The notes beneath the pieces are model-generated. The model ran no database searches. It was not told the DNA's origin and saw nothing but the letters and a program-made list of their open reading frames with translations. A stretch of DNA of 32,910 nt from Frankia sp. R82 (GTDB lineage Bacteria > Actinomycetota > Actinomycetes > Frankiales > Frankiaceae): NCBI RefSeq assembly GCF_023716925.1, contig NZ_JAMQQG010000296.1:1-32910 (forward strand), given 5' to 3'. Position numbers and translations under genes: made by a program. This document shows positions 24,214-32,836 of this stretch, piece after piece (positions within the stretch are counted from its first letter, which is position 1; each line of letters begins with the position of its first letter).

Positions 24214-25710
24214 GTGAGCTTGTCGCCGCGCAACCCCAAAGTGGCCGTCAGCGTCGTGTTCGTGGCCGCGATGTTCATGTCCATCATGGACGTCACGATC
24301 GTCAACGTCACGCTGCCCACCCTGGGGCGCGAGTTCGACATCGGGCCGTCGGGGCTCAGCGCCATCTCGGTCGGCTATCTGGCAAGTCTCGCGGTGGTGA
24401 TCCCGGCCTCCGGCTGGGTCGGCGACCGGTTCGGTGGCAAACGCACCCTGCTCGCCGCGGTGGCACTGTTCACGATCGCCTCGATGCTGTGCGGGATCGC
24501 AACCAGTTTTGCCGAGCTGGTTGCCTTCCGCATCCTGCAGGGCGTCGGCGGCGGGCTGCTCACTCCGACCGGGATGGCGATGCTGTTCCGAGCCTTCCCA
24601 CCAGGCGAGCGGGTGCGGGCATCGGGCATCCTCACCATTCCGACCGCCTTCGCGCCCGCCCTGGGACCGGTGCTCGGCGGTCTGCTGGTAACCGACCTGT
24701 CCTGGCGCTGGGTGTTCTTCGTGAACCTGCCGATCGGCCTGTTCGCGCTGTTGTTCGGCCTGATCTACCTGCCCGAGCATGTCGAGCCCGACGCCGGACG
24801 GTTCGACATCCGCGGGTTCCTGCTCTCCGGCCTCGGGTTCGCCCTGGTCATGGTGGGCATCAGCGAGGGCCCGGAACGGGGCTGGGCGTCCCCGCTGATC
24901 CTGTCCAGCCTTGCCGTCGGCGCCGTGCTGCTCGTCGCCCTGGTCTTCGACCAGTTGCGCTCGCGCGCTCCCCTGCTGCACCTGCGCCTGTTCGCCGACC
25001 GGCTGTTCCGCTCCACCAACGCGGTGATGTTCCTGGCCACCGCGGCCTTCCTCGGCAGCCTGTACATCGTCGCTCTGTTCTTCCAGGACGGTCTGGGTCT
25101 GTCCGCGCTGAACTCGGGCCTGTCCACCTTCCCCGAAGCGCTGGGCGTCATGGCCGGCTCCCAGGTCACCAGCCGCATCCTGTACCCCGCGTTCGGTCCC
25201 CGCCGGGTCATGATTGGCGGCCTGCTCGGCGTCGGCACGATGGCCGCCCTGATGTCGCTGGTCGACGCCGGCACCAACCTGTGGTGGATGCGCCTGGCGA
25301 TGTTCGGCCTGGGCTACTCGATGTCCCACGTCTTCGTCCCGACCCAGGCGGCGGCGTTCGCCCGGATCAGCCCCGCCGAGACAGGCCGGGCCTCCACCCT
25401 GTTCAACGCCCAGCGCCAGCTCGGCGGCGCCATCGGCGTGGCGGTCCTGTCCACCGCACTGGCCGCCGTCGGCACCTCCCACCTGGTCGCCGGTCGCCCC
25501 GCCCCCAACCTGACCAGCTACCACGTCGCCCTGCTCGTCGCCGCAGGCATCGCTCTCCTCGGCGCCCTGGCCGCCCTGACCATCCATGACGCCGACGCCG
25601 ACCGCACCCGCTCCCGTCACGACTCCGGCTCCGACTCTCACCACGCCCAGGACTCCCACGGCGGGGACACCCCCAGCAACCCGTCTCCACGGACGTCCCA
25701 GGTGCCGTAA
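24214..25710 (+). CDS. MFS drug exporter, DHA2 (EmrB/QacA) family
   Basis: A 498-residue transporter with about 14 transmembrane helices. Motifs of the DHA2 family are seen: MDVTIVNVTLPTLGREF (helix 1, motif D1), SGWVGDRFGGKRTLL (motif A, GxxxDRxGxR/K), RILQGVGGGLLTPTGMAML (motif B) and APALGPVLGGLLVTDLSWRWVFFVNLPIG (motif C, proton antiporter signature). The substrate is likely a toxic organic compound; it is not readable. A hydrophilic, His/Ser/Asp-rich tail (about residues 455-498, RHDSGSDSHHAQDSHGG) follows. The GTG at 24214 was chosen by the start of the hydrophobic region; no strong ribosome-binding site is seen. A TetR gene follows, probably as its regulator. Confidence 0.95.
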   Translation: MSLSPRNPKVAVSVVFVAAMFMSIMDVTIVNVTLPTLGREFDIGPSGLSAISVGYLASLAVVIPASGWVGDRFGGKRTLLAAVALFTIASMLCGIATSFAELVAFRILQGVGGGLLTPTGMAMLFRAFPPGERVRASGILTIPTAFAPALGPVLGGLLVTDLSWRWVFFVNLPIGLFALLFGLIYLPEHVEPDAGRFDIRGFLLSGLGFALVMVGISEGPERGWASPLILSSLAVGAVLLVALVFDQLRSRAPLLHLRLFADRLFRSTNAVMFLATAAFLGSLYIVALFFQDGLGLSALNSGLSTFPEALGVMAGSQVTSRILYPAFGPRRVMIGGLLGVGTMAALMSLVDAGTNLWWMRLAMFGLGYSMSHVFVPTQAAAFARISPAETGRASTLFNAQRQLGGAIGVAVLSTALAAVGTSHLVAGRPAPNLTSYHVALLVAAGIALLGALAALTIHDADADRTRSRHDSGSDSHHAQDSHGGDTPSNPSPRTSQVP

Positions 25711-25791
25711 GGCCAAGCCCGCCGCCGGCCGCGCGGCCTTCCGGCCGGACGGCCGCGGGATGGCGTCAACACCGTTGATTATCATGATGGC

Positions 25792-25823
25792 GGCGAGGCA
25801 CAGGGACGGCGAGGCACAGGGAC
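25792..25823 (+). repeat. 16-bp direct repeat, two copies, upstream of the TetR gene
   Basis: The unit ggcgaggcacagggac occurs twice in tandem (25792-25807 and 25808-25823), 30 bases before the TetR start codon. Position makes it a possible regulatory element. Confidence 0.85.
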
Positions 25824-25852
25824 GGCGACGGACGCGGAGGCGGAACGACGGC

Positions 25853-26740
25853 ATGAACGAGCACGAACACAGCCAGCCGGACGGCACGCCAGATGGCGAC
25901 CCCGCCGCGGACGGCAGCACCCCATCGGACGGCAGTACCCCACCTGACAGCACTGCCCGGCAGGACGGCAGCTTCTCGGCGGGCGCCGAGACCGCCGCGG
26001 CACAGCCAGCACCCGCGGAACCACCGGAACGCGGGGCGCAGCCAGAGCAGCCAGAAGCGGCGGAAACAGCAGGTGGTGGTGGGCGGCGCACCCGCAGGCC
26101 GCGGCGGACCCCCCGGGGGACGCTGTCGCGGGAGGTGCTGATGGCAGCGGCCATCCAGGTCGTGGACACCCAGGGTGCCGGAGCGTTCAGTATGCGGGGG
26201 CTCGGCGCGTTCCTCGAATGTGACCCGACCGCGATGTACCGGCATTTTCGGACGAAGAACGCGCTGCTGGACGCGCTGCTGGACAGCGTCGTGCGGGAGG
26301 GTTCGGCGGACCTGCCGTTGTCGGACGACCCACGGGCGGACATCCGCGCCAACTTTCGGCAGCTGCGCCGATCCCTGCTCGCGCACCCGACGCTGGCCCC
26401 GCTGGTGCTGCGGCGCCCGCCGGGGGTCGGCGCCTACTGGGAGCGATCAGATCATGCGGTCGCCCAGCTGCACCGGGCCGGAATGGATCCGGTCGACGCG
26501 GCGAACGTCTACCAGACGCTGCTGTTCTACACCCTCGGCCACACGTTGTCCGAGGCCCGCCAGCTGGCGCGGGCCCTGGAACGGGAGGGTGCCGGCGCCG
26601 ACGGCGGGCCGGTCGCGGCCGTCAACGCACCGCAGGACCGCCATCCGGACCTTTCCGATGTCGCGCCGCACCTGCGCGACGACAACGAGGCCCAGTTTCT
26701 GGCCGGACTCGACCTGATCCTGCGCGACCTGCCCCGCTGA
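25853..26740 (+). CDS. TetR-family transcriptional regulator with long disordered N-terminus
   Basis: A 295-residue repressor-type protein. The HTH is SREVLMAAAIQVVDTQGAGAFSMRGLGAFLECDPTAMYRHFRTKNALLDALLD (about residues 85-138), with YRHF, the conserved recognition helix end. The C-terminal ligand domain is of the tetracycline-repressor type (LLAHPTLAPLVLRRP, then ANVYQTLLFYTLGHT). The first about 80 residues are disordered and include repeated DGSTP units (DGSTPSDGSTPPDST). The ATG at 25853 is the nearest with a purine-rich stretch (GCGGAGGCGG) upstream; the frame remains open to 25586. It lies 142 bp after the MFS exporter gene on the same strand, and such pairs usually regulate the exporter. 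Confidence 0.92.
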   Translation: MNEHEHSQPDGTPDGDPAADGSTPSDGSTPPDSTARQDGSFSAGAETAAAQPAPAEPPERGAQPEQPEAAETAGGGGRRTRRPRRTPRGTLSREVLMAAAIQVVDTQGAGAFSMRGLGAFLECDPTAMYRHFRTKNALLDALLDSVVREGSADLPLSDDPRADIRANFRQLRRSLLAHPTLAPLVLRRPPGVGAYWERSDHAVAQLHRAGMDPVDAANVYQTLLFYTLGHTLSEARQLARALEREGAGADGGPVAAVNAPQDRHPDLSDVAPHLRDDNEAQFLAGLDLILRDLPR

Positions 26741-27085
26741 GGTTGTGACGCCGACCAGAAGCCTGCGCACCGATCGGCCCGTGCGCCGGATTCCCGGACC
26801 ACTCGATCCACTCACGGAGCCGGCCGCGGCGGATCCCGGCCAAGCCCGGATCGGGTACCCCGCCGCAGGTACCGGACGGCGCAGCCTTGCTACGGTACGA
26901 CAGAGGCTGAGCCCGCCAGACCGTACCAAAATTTCTCAGGATGGCACACCAGATGGGGTCGTGCCACCGATACTCGACATCCGATGGCACCACATTCGAT
27001 GCCATCCACATTCGATGCCATCCACGTTCGATGCCACCCAGGTCCTATGCGACGAGGTTGCACGCATTCGAGATCGGAACTCCGC
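26741..27085. other. 345-bp region before the folD paralogue, with iterated motif
   Basis: No gene is supported. GGTACG (26894-26899) and CGTACC (26922-26927) form a wide inverted repeat followed by an A/T-rich AAAATTTCT. The motif GATGxCA recurs in both orientations from 26941 to 27038 and ends in a 16-bp tandem array. This is likely the promoter-control region of the downstream gene. Confidence 0.45.
26991..27038 (+). repeat. 16-bp iterons, three copies, upstream of the folD paralogue
   Basis: cacattcgatgccatc occurs at 26991-27006 and 27007-27022, and cacgttcgatgccacc at 27023-27038. The inverted form, gatggcac, precedes at 26981-26990. Fifty bases separate the array from the ATG at 27086, so it is well placed to bind a regulator. 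Confidence 0.9.
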
Positions 27086-27922
27086 ATGAGGTTGCTCGAC
27101 GGGCGGTCGATGGCCGCCGAGATCGGCCGGTATGTCATCGACGAGGCCGATCGGCTGATGAGCGCCGGCAAGACACCGACACTTGCGGTGGTCCTGCCGA
27201 CTGCGGATCCCGCGGCCAGTTCCTACACCCACATCCTCGAGCGCACGGCGGGCAAGGTCGGCGTGCGCTGCGAGCCGCACGTCCCGATCGGCGGCCCGAC
27301 GGCGCTGTTGGACGCCGTCGACGCACTGGCCGAGGATCCGCTGGTCGACGGCATCATCGTGCAGACGCCACTACCGGCGGGGATGAGCTCCTTGGAAGTC
27401 GGTGAGCGCATCCCGGTCGACAAGGATGTGGACGGGATGAACCCGGCGAGTCTCGGACGGCTCGCGCTCGGCCTGCCGGGGTTCGCCCCGGCGACGGCCT
27501 CCGCCGTGGTGGAGATCCTGACCCGGGCGCGCATCCCGATGGCGGGGGCCCGGGCATGCGTGATCGGTCGGGGGCCGGTCGTCGGCAAGCCGGTGTCCCT
27601 GCTGCTGCTGGCCGAGGATGCCACCGTCACCGTCTGCCACTCCCGGACGACCGACCTGATCACCATTGCCCACGAGGCGGACATCATCGTGTCCGCCACC
27701 GGGCGACCGCGGCTGGTGGGGGCCGGGTTCGTCCGGGCCGGCGCAACGGTCATCGACGTCGGGACCGCCGTCACCACCGGTGGACAGATCGGGGATGTGG
27801 ACGCGACCGCGATCGCACCGGTCGCCGGCGCCCTCACCCCGGTACCCGGGGGCGTCGGTCCGGTCACCACGATGCTGCTGCTACGCAACACGATCCGCGC
27901 CGCCCACCAGCAGCAGCGCTAG
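27086..27922 (+). CDS. FolD-like methylene-THF dehydrogenase paralogue lacking the catalytic lysine
   Basis: A 278-residue FolD-family protein. It has [10 protein letters not shown] (canonical VQLPLP), DKDVDGMNP (the KDVDG substrate motif), [17 protein letters not shown] (NADP-binding loop), CHSRT and [19 protein letters not shown]. However, the catalytic Tyr-x-x-x-Lys reads Tyr47-Thr-His-Ile-Leu51, so the Lys needed for methenyl-THF cyclohydrolase activity is Leu, and the second conserved Lys is Arg53. The PCTP motif is PATA. A methylene-THF dehydrogenase activity could survive, since the nucleotide site is intact. The ATG at 27086 matches the usual MxxxDGRxxA start. An iteron array lies upstream. 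Confidence 0.88.
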   Translation: MRLLDGRSMAAEIGRYVIDEADRLMSAGKTPTLAVVLPTADPAASSYTHILERTAGKVGVRCEPHVPIGGPTALLDAVDALAEDPLVDGIIVQTPLPAGMSSLEVGERIPVDKDVDGMNPASLGRLALGLPGFAPATASAVVEILTRARIPMAGARACVIGRGPVVGKPVSLLLLAEDATVTVCHSRTTDLITIAHEADIIVSATGRPRLVGAGFVRAGATVIDVGTAVTTGGQIGDVDATAIAPVAGALTPVPGGVGPVTTMLLLRNTIRAAHQQQR

Positions 27923-27934
27923 GACGACCAACCG

Positions 27935-27953
27935 GTCCGCGGGCTCGGCGGAC
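27935..27953. terminator. Small hairpin after the folD-like gene
   Basis: GTCCGC (27935-27940) and GCGGAC (27948-27953) form a 6-bp stem with a 7-base loop, 12 bases past the folD-like stop and between converging genes. Short, no T-tract. Confidence 0.35.
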
Positions 27954-27973
27954 GGGCCGATCGGCTCGATCGG

Positions 27974-28022
27974 CCGTCCACGGCCCGGCGCGGTGGACCG
28001 TCCACAGGCCCGGCGCGGTGGG
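27974..28022. repeat. 24/25-bp direct repeat between folD-like and GGDEF genes
   Basis: ccgtccacggcccggcgcggtgga (27974-27997) is followed by a copy with one inserted base (27998-28022). It falls between two converging gene ends. Confidence 0.8.
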
Positions 28023-28034
28023 GCGTCGGCAAGG

Positions 28035-29771
28035 TCAGTGGGCGGCGCACAGTGGCTCGGCGAGGTGGACGCGATCACGGCCGGCGGCCTTGGCCTGGTA
28101 GAGGGCAGTGTCGGCGCGGGAGAGCAGGGTCGTCAGGTCGCCGCGGGGGCCGTCCGTGGTCGCGACGCCGACGGACACGGTGACCGACAGCGGCGGCTGT
28201 CCGTCCAGCAGGCAGTGCGTGGCAGCTACCTGGCGGCGGATGCGCTCGGCGACCTCGCGCGGGCTGTCGCGCTCCCCCTCGGCCAGCAGGACGACGAACT
28301 CCTCACCGCCGAAGCGGCCGACGAGGTCGTGCGGTCGGGTCGCGGCGCGCAACGCGTCGGCGACGGCGAGCAGGATGAGGTCGCCGACGAGATGGCCGAA
28401 GCGGTCGTTGACCCGCTTGAAGTGATCGATGTCGACGAGCAGAACCGTCAGCGGCCGTCCGGTGCGGTGGGCCCGATCGAGTTCACGCTGGGCGACCTGG
28501 TGCCAGTAGGCGGGGTTGGCCAGGCGGGTCTTCGCGTCGCAGCGGGCGGCGTGCAGCAGCTCGGTGTGCAGCAGGCTGCGCTGCAGCAGCAGCATCGGCG
28601 GAGTCACCACCAGCATGAGGTACGGGCTCACCGACCACAGGACCGCCATGATGATCGCCGAGCAGATCTCCGCAGCCCAGGTCGGCAGCGCCTCCCCCTG
28701 GTCGATACCGGCACGACCAGCCCTGCCGGCACGACGAGCACCACCGGCGCCGCCGGGACGGCCTGGGATGATCCCAACGCGCGGCGCGGTCTCGCCCAGC
28801 CAGGCGCCGAGACCGTCGGGACGGCCATGGCGGTACAGGCCGAGTCCAGGCAGGCTGACCAGCACCGGGTGCACGGCGACGGCCACCAGGAAGGCGATGG
28901 TGGCCCCGCCCGAGCCGATCAGGTCCTCGACTGTGAACGGTCCGCCGCTCGGGCTGAGCAGCAGGTGCACCGTGGACGCGCCGAACCCGGCGATGCCCAG
29001 CTTCGCGGCCTGGAACACCCGCAGGTGCGGCGGTCGGGCCGGCTCGGGTCGCCCGGCGAGCCAGCACAACGGCAGGCCGATCACCGTCGAGTACAGCGGC
29101 GGCAGCAGCACCGCGATGGCCAGCGCCCAACTGGCCAGCAGATCATGGCGTGGCAGACGGGTGTCGGCCAGCTCTGCGCCGAGGCGTGCGGACAGCAGCA
29201 CGGCCACCGATCCGAGCACGAGGAACGCGGCGAACGTTCCCATGTCCGCCCACCTCGGACGGGTCTCGGCCGCCGCGAAGCCGACCAGCACCAGCCAGCC
29301 CGCGGTCACCGTCACAATCCGACGCAGTACCGTCTGCGGCGCCCGCCACAGCATCCAGCCACGTCCGATGAACAGACCCGCCGGTCCGCCTGCGACGAAC
29401 CCGTCCCGAACACCAACGTCCCGAACACCAACCTCCAGAGCGCCGACGCCGCGGGCACCGACATCGCGGGCACCGACGGGGCGGACGCCGACGGGGCGGA
29501 CGCCGACGGGGCCGACCCCGACATCACAAGCGCCGATGGGTCGCCCGTCAGAAGCTCGCACGCTGCTCTCGCGGGCGCCGCCGGACTGGCCGCCGGGTGG
29601 GCATCCGGTCTCCGCCGCCGGGACGCCCAGGCCCGCCATCCGCAGTATCGGCGAGCACGCGCCGGACGCGTCCGACATCCTGGCGGCACTCGGCGCCCGG
29701 CGTCGAAGCAAGCCGCGGAACCCTTGCAGAACGCGGCCCATGGGACGCGGTAGACGAATACGAAACGGCAT
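28035..29771 (-). CDS. Membrane diguanylate cyclase (GGDEF)
   Basis: A 578-residue protein that would make cyclic di-GMP from two GTP. The GGDEF domain (about residues 410-575) has VDIDHFKRVNDRFGH (Mg2+/GTP site), RFGGEEFVVLL (the active A-site) and, five residues before it, RPHD, the inhibitory RxxD I-site. It ends in ADTALYQAKAAGRDRV. The middle has about seven membrane helices, for example IVTVTAGWLVLVGFAAA, FLVLGSVAVLLSARL and SAIIMAVLWSVSPYLMLVV, a sensor of unknown stimulus. The N-terminal ~130 residues are disordered with VGVR/VGAR repeats. The ATG at 29771 was chosen for its upstream GAGGAAGG; the frame is open to 30143. Confidence 0.9.
   Translation of the reverse strand: MPFRIRLPRPMGRVLQGFRGLLRRRAPSAARMSDASGACSPILRMAGLGVPAAETGCPPGGQSGGARESSVRASDGRPIGACDVGVGPVGVRPVGVRPVGARDVGARGVGALEVGVRDVGVRDGFVAGGPAGLFIGRGWMLWRAPQTVLRRIVTVTAGWLVLVGFAAAETRPRWADMGTFAAFLVLGSVAVLLSARLGAELADTRLPRHDLLASWALAIAVLLPPLYSTVIGLPLCWLAGRPEPARPPHLRVFQAAKLGIAGFGASTVHLLLSPSGGPFTVEDLIGSGGATIAFLVAVAVHPVLVSLPGLGLYRHGRPDGLGAWLGETAPRVGIIPGRPGGAGGARRAGRAGRAGIDQGEALPTWAAEICSAIIMAVLWSVSPYLMLVVTPPMLLLQRSLLHTELLHAARCDAKTRLANPAYWHQVAQRELDRAHRTGRPLTVLLVDIDHFKRVNDRFGHLVGDLILLAVADALRAATRPHDLVGRFGGEEFVVLLAEGERDSPREVAERIRRQVAATHCLLDGQPPLSVTVSVGVATTDGPRGDLTTLLSRADTALYQAKAAGRDRVHLAEPLCAAH
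29397..29543 (-). repeat. 15-bp tandem repeat encoding VG(V/A)RD/P pentapeptides in the diguanylate cyclase
   Basis: About eight to nine 15-base units encode a run such as CDVGVGPVGVRPVGVRPVG and DVGARGVGALEVGVRDVG, upstream of the first membrane helix. The unit preserves the frame and is absent from GGDEF families. Confidence 0.88.
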
Positions 29772-30308
29772 TGGCGGAGCGCCTTCCTCGTTCTGGTCCA
29801 CGGCCGCCGTGCTCGACCGGGACCTCCCGGCGATTCCAACCTCGTCGTTGCTACTCACAGTAAATCGTTGAGAACGAAGAGTACGAAGTGATGCGCGAGA
29901 TTCGCAACTCCCCCAATGCCGCAGGTAAGTGCCGCACCCTGCTCTCCGGAGGGCATTGCCCCCGCCGACATCCCGCCCGCACGTTCCAGAAATGCCATCT
30001 GACCTGCGGCGACGAATGCGGAGCCGAAAGTCCGGCGACGCCCCGGAAGGCCGGGGCGCCCCCATCCCGTCCCCGACGAGAGACCACACACGACACGCCC
30101 GGGAAACCGTCTTGCTCGTCGTCCGGGACCATCCAGGGGCCATCTCCGGACCAGCCAGGGATCAGCTGGCCGGGTCCCTCCGGGACCAGCCCCTGAGGCC
30201 GGCCAGCCGCCCGACCAGGCGGGTCCGGGCTCCGTTGACGCGGACCCCCGGACGGACACGGGAGGCTCAGGTGGACGGGCTCAGATGGACGGGCTCAGAT
30301 GGACGGGC
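29772..30308. other. 537-bp region between diguanylate cyclase and bioA
   Basis: Both neighbours are on the minus strand. The diguanylate cyclase frame stays open leftward from 30143, but the sequence there has no domain and codon usage is not convincing. A less GC-rich section at about 29855-29910 is a plausible promoter area for the cyclase gene. The right end holds a 14-bp repeat reaching the bioA stop. Confidence 0.4.
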
Positions 30309-30313
30309 TCAGG
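30272..30313. repeat. 14-bp tandem repeat, three copies, covering the bioA stop codon
   Basis: tggacgggctcaga occurs at 30272-30285 and 30286-30299, then tggacgggctcagg at 30300-30313. The tca at 30309-30311 is the bioA stop on the minus strand, so the array begins inside the 3' end of the gene. Confidence 0.92.
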
Positions 30314-31661
30314 TGGTGCGTGCGACGGCCTCGACCATGGCTGCGGTCAGGGTGGCCAGGTCCGCCGGCGTCATGATGTACGGCGGCATCGTGTAGACCA
30401 GCCGGCCGAACGGGCGCACCCAGACGCCAAGATCCACCAGCAAGGGCTGGATCACCGTCATGTCCACCGGCTCCCGGGTCTCGATGACGCCGATCGCACC
30501 GAGCGCCCGCACGTCGGCGACACCCGGCAGCGCGGCCGCCGGGGCGAGCCCCGCGCGCAGGCCCCGCTCGAGGCCGGCGACCCGTTCCCGCCACGGTGAG
30601 TCCAGCAGCAGCTCGACGTTGGCCTGGGCGATCGCGCAGGCCAACGGATTGGCCATGAACGTAGGGCCGTGCATGAACGCCCCGACCGGGGACGCGGCCA
30701 CGCCGTCGGCCACCTCGTCGGTGCACAGCGTCGCGGCCAGCGACAGGTACCCGCCGGTGAGCGCCTTGCCGACACACATGATGTCGGGGCTGATCCCGGC
30801 ATGGTCGCAGCCGAACAGCTCCCCGGACCGGCCGAAGCCGACGGCGATCTCGTCGGCGATGAGCAGCACCCCGTGCTCGTCACACAGCGCACGCACCCGG
30901 GCGAGCCAGCCGGGCGCGTAGAAGCGCATCGCCCCGGTGCCCTGCACCACCGGCTCGAGGATGACCGCCGCGACCTCGTCGGCATGCTCGGCCAGCAGGG
31001 CGGCGAACTCGGCGAGATGGACGTCCTCGCAGGGCTCGTCATAGGCACATCCGGGTGGCGGGGCGAAGATGTGCCGCGGCAGCAGGTGGCTGAACAGGTG
31101 GTGCATCCCCGCGTCCGGATCGCAGACCGCCATCGCGCCGGACGTGTCACCGTGATAGCCACGCCGGATCGTGAGCAGCCGCGTCCGCCGCGGGTGTCCC
31201 CGTCCCGTCCAGTACTGCAGGGCCATCTTGATGGCCACCTCGACGGCGACCGAACCCGAATCGCCGAAGAACACCCGGCGCAGCGGCTCCGGCGTGATCG
31301 CGACGAGTGTCTCGGCGAGGCGCACGGCCGGCTCGTGAGTCAACCCGCCGAACATGACGTGGGACATGGCCGACAACTGCCGGTGGGCCGCCTCGTCGAG
31401 CACCGGATGCCGGTAGCCGTGGATCGCCGCCCACCACGACGACATCCCGTCGATCAGCTCGCGCCCGTCGGTCAGCCGCAGGCGCACGCCGCTGGCTTCG
31501 GCGACGGCGAACAGCGGTGCCGCCGCCGGCGGCGCATACGGATGCCAGACGACCCGCCGATCCCGTGCCACCAGATCGCCTTCGTGGTCCGCCGCCCGCT
31601 CGGCGCGACGAGTCACCTTGAGCACCGGGGCGGGCACCACGTCGGACGTCGAACCGGACAT
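30309..31661 (-). CDS. bioA: Adenosylmethionine-8-amino-7-oxononanoate aminotransferase BioA
   Basis: A 450-residue class III aminotransferase that transfers the amino group of SAM to 7-keto-8-aminopelargonate in biotin synthesis. BioA-specific features are the N-terminal RRVVWHPYAPP, SSWWAAIHGYRHPVLDEA, GDSGSVAVEVAIKMALQYW and RRGYHGDTSGAMAVCD. LIADEIAVGFGRSGELFGCDHAG and GKALTGGYLSLAATLCT contain the Asp and Lys that hold PLP, and RPFGRLVYTMPPYIM closes the C-terminus. The start is uncertain: ATG 31661 (MSGSTSD) gives a normal-length protein; GTG 31673 and ATG 31691 are alternatives, and the frame is open to 31877. No other biotin gene lies in the window. It diverges from the rhomboid gene. 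Confidence 0.95.
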   Translation of the reverse strand: MSGSTSDVVPAPVLKVTRRAERAADHEGDLVARDRRVVWHPYAPPAAAPLFAVAEASGVRLRLTDGRELIDGMSSWWAAIHGYRHPVLDEAAHRQLSAMSHVMFGGLTHEPAVRLAETLVAITPEPLRRVFFGDSGSVAVEVAIKMALQYWTGRGHPRRTRLLTIRRGYHGDTSGAMAVCDPDAGMHHLFSHLLPRHIFAPPPGCAYDEPCEDVHLAEFAALLAEHADEVAAVILEPVVQGTGAMRFYAPGWLARVRALCDEHGVLLIADEIAVGFGRSGELFGCDHAGISPDIMCVGKALTGGYLSLAATLCTDEVADGVAASPVGAFMHGPTFMANPLACAIAQANVELLLDSPWRERVAGLERGLRAGLAPAAALPGVADVRALGAIGVIETREPVDMTVIQPLLVDLGVWVRPFGRLVYTMPPYIMTPADLATLTAAMVEAVARTT

Positions 31662-31869
31662 CTGTGCAGTCACGCCTCCACTGTGGCGCATCCCGCCGCC
31701 AGACGTGGATGCACCATCCCCGCTGGTCGCCAGCACGGTCGGCGCGGTCGGCGCGGTCGGCCACGCCCCTCGGGCACACCGGCCCGTCCGGACCCGGACG
31801 CAGACGGCTCGGCGCGGCGCACGGATGCCCCCGCGTGGCGGCCGACGGGCGGCGAGGCAGGATATCGGT

Positions 31870-32754
31870 GTGGTCATCCCGATTCACGACATCAACCCGC
31901 TCAGTCGACGACCCGTGATCACCTGGCTGCTGATCGCCGCCAACGTTGTGATCTTCGTGTTCCTCGAACCCGTGGTCAGCTCGGTCGCCGGGATCGCCAC
32001 CTCACCGCCACAGAACGTCTGCGAGCAACAGCGGTTCTTCCAGCAATGGGGCGCGATACCGCGCGAGCTCGTCCACAACACGCCACTGTCCACGGTGAGC
32101 TCCGGGCACATCGGAGTGGACGCCGCCGGAAATGCGGGCTGCATCGTCCAGACCCCGGCGGGCTTTGACAAGACACCCGTGCTGTCGGTCCTGACCGCAA
32201 TGTTCCTACACGGCAGCTGGCTGCATCTGCTGGGCAACATGCTGTTTCTCGGGGTGTTCGGAAACAACCTCGAGGACCGCATGGGCAGGCTCTTCTACCT
32301 GCTCTTCTACCTTGCCTGCGGGTACACGGCGGCCTACGGTTACGCCCTGTTCGAAAACAACTCGTCCGGCACGATGATCGGCGCCTCCGGTGCCGTCGCC
32401 GGGGTGCTCGGCGCCTATCTTGTGCTGTTTCCGCGAGCCCGCGTCATCGGCCTCGTCTCGGTACTTTTCTTCATACCCTTCTGGCTTCCGGCCTGGATCG
32501 TGCTCGGATTCTGGTTCGCCCTGCAGTACGTGTACTTCACCGGATTCGGCGTGGCCGACGGTGGTGGCGTCGCCTATGGCGCACATGTGGTCGGTTTTCT
32601 TGTCGGAGCGCTGCTGGTCGCGCCGTTCATCCGGCCGCTGCGGGCCGCCGGCCCCGGGATTCCACCGCCCGTTCCGCAGCACCGCTGGATCCGCGGCACC
32701 GGCCGCGCCTCGACCCCCCGCCCCCCGAATGCTCGGCACCGCCGCAGCTACTGA
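31870..32754 (+). CDS. Rhomboid-family intramembrane serine protease
   Basis: A 294-residue membrane protein with about six to seven helices. The first helix is VITWLLIAANVVIFVFL. A long extracytoplasmic loop with several cysteines follows (QNVCEQQRFF to GCIVQTPAG). The core has FLHGSWLHLLGNMLFLGVFGNNLED (His and HxxxN motif), MIGASGAVAGVLGAYL (the GxSG active-site Ser) and YGAHVVGFLVGALL (the catalytic His). Substrates are unknown. The GTG at 31870 was chosen: an AGGA seven bases upstream, and homologs start near here (VIPIHDxNP). The tail is Pro/Arg-rich (IPPPVPQHRW). A tandem repeat begins 80 bases after the stop. Confidence 0.93.
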   Translation: MVIPIHDINPLSRRPVITWLLIAANVVIFVFLEPVVSSVAGIATSPPQNVCEQQRFFQQWGAIPRELVHNTPLSTVSSGHIGVDAAGNAGCIVQTPAGFDKTPVLSVLTAMFLHGSWLHLLGNMLFLGVFGNNLEDRMGRLFYLLFYLACGYTAAYGYALFENNSSGTMIGASGAVAGVLGAYLVLFPRARVIGLVSVLFFIPFWLPAWIVLGFWFALQYVYFTGFGVADGGGVAYGAHVVGFLVGALLVAPFIRPLRAAGPGIPPPVPQHRWIRGTGRASTPRPPNARHRRSY

Positions 32755-32836
32755 GGGCTTTCGCGCTCGCATTCACACCGCCTCCACAACCCACCCGCTC
32801 GACCTGGCGCCCATTTTGCCCAGAATGATCCGCCCC

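Noticed and set aside
26991-27038. Origin or plasmid iterons
   Set aside because: Only three units, no DnaA-box cluster, rep gene or A/T-rich unwinding element; a promoter role is simpler.
26741-27085. THF or other folate riboswitch in front of the folD-like gene
   Set aside because: I see no conserved THF-riboswitch core; only DNA-type iterons.
27666-29753. 695-codon plus-strand open frame
   Set aside because: Shadow of the 3' end of the folD-like gene and of the diguanylate cyclase, whose conserved motifs are on the other frame and strand.
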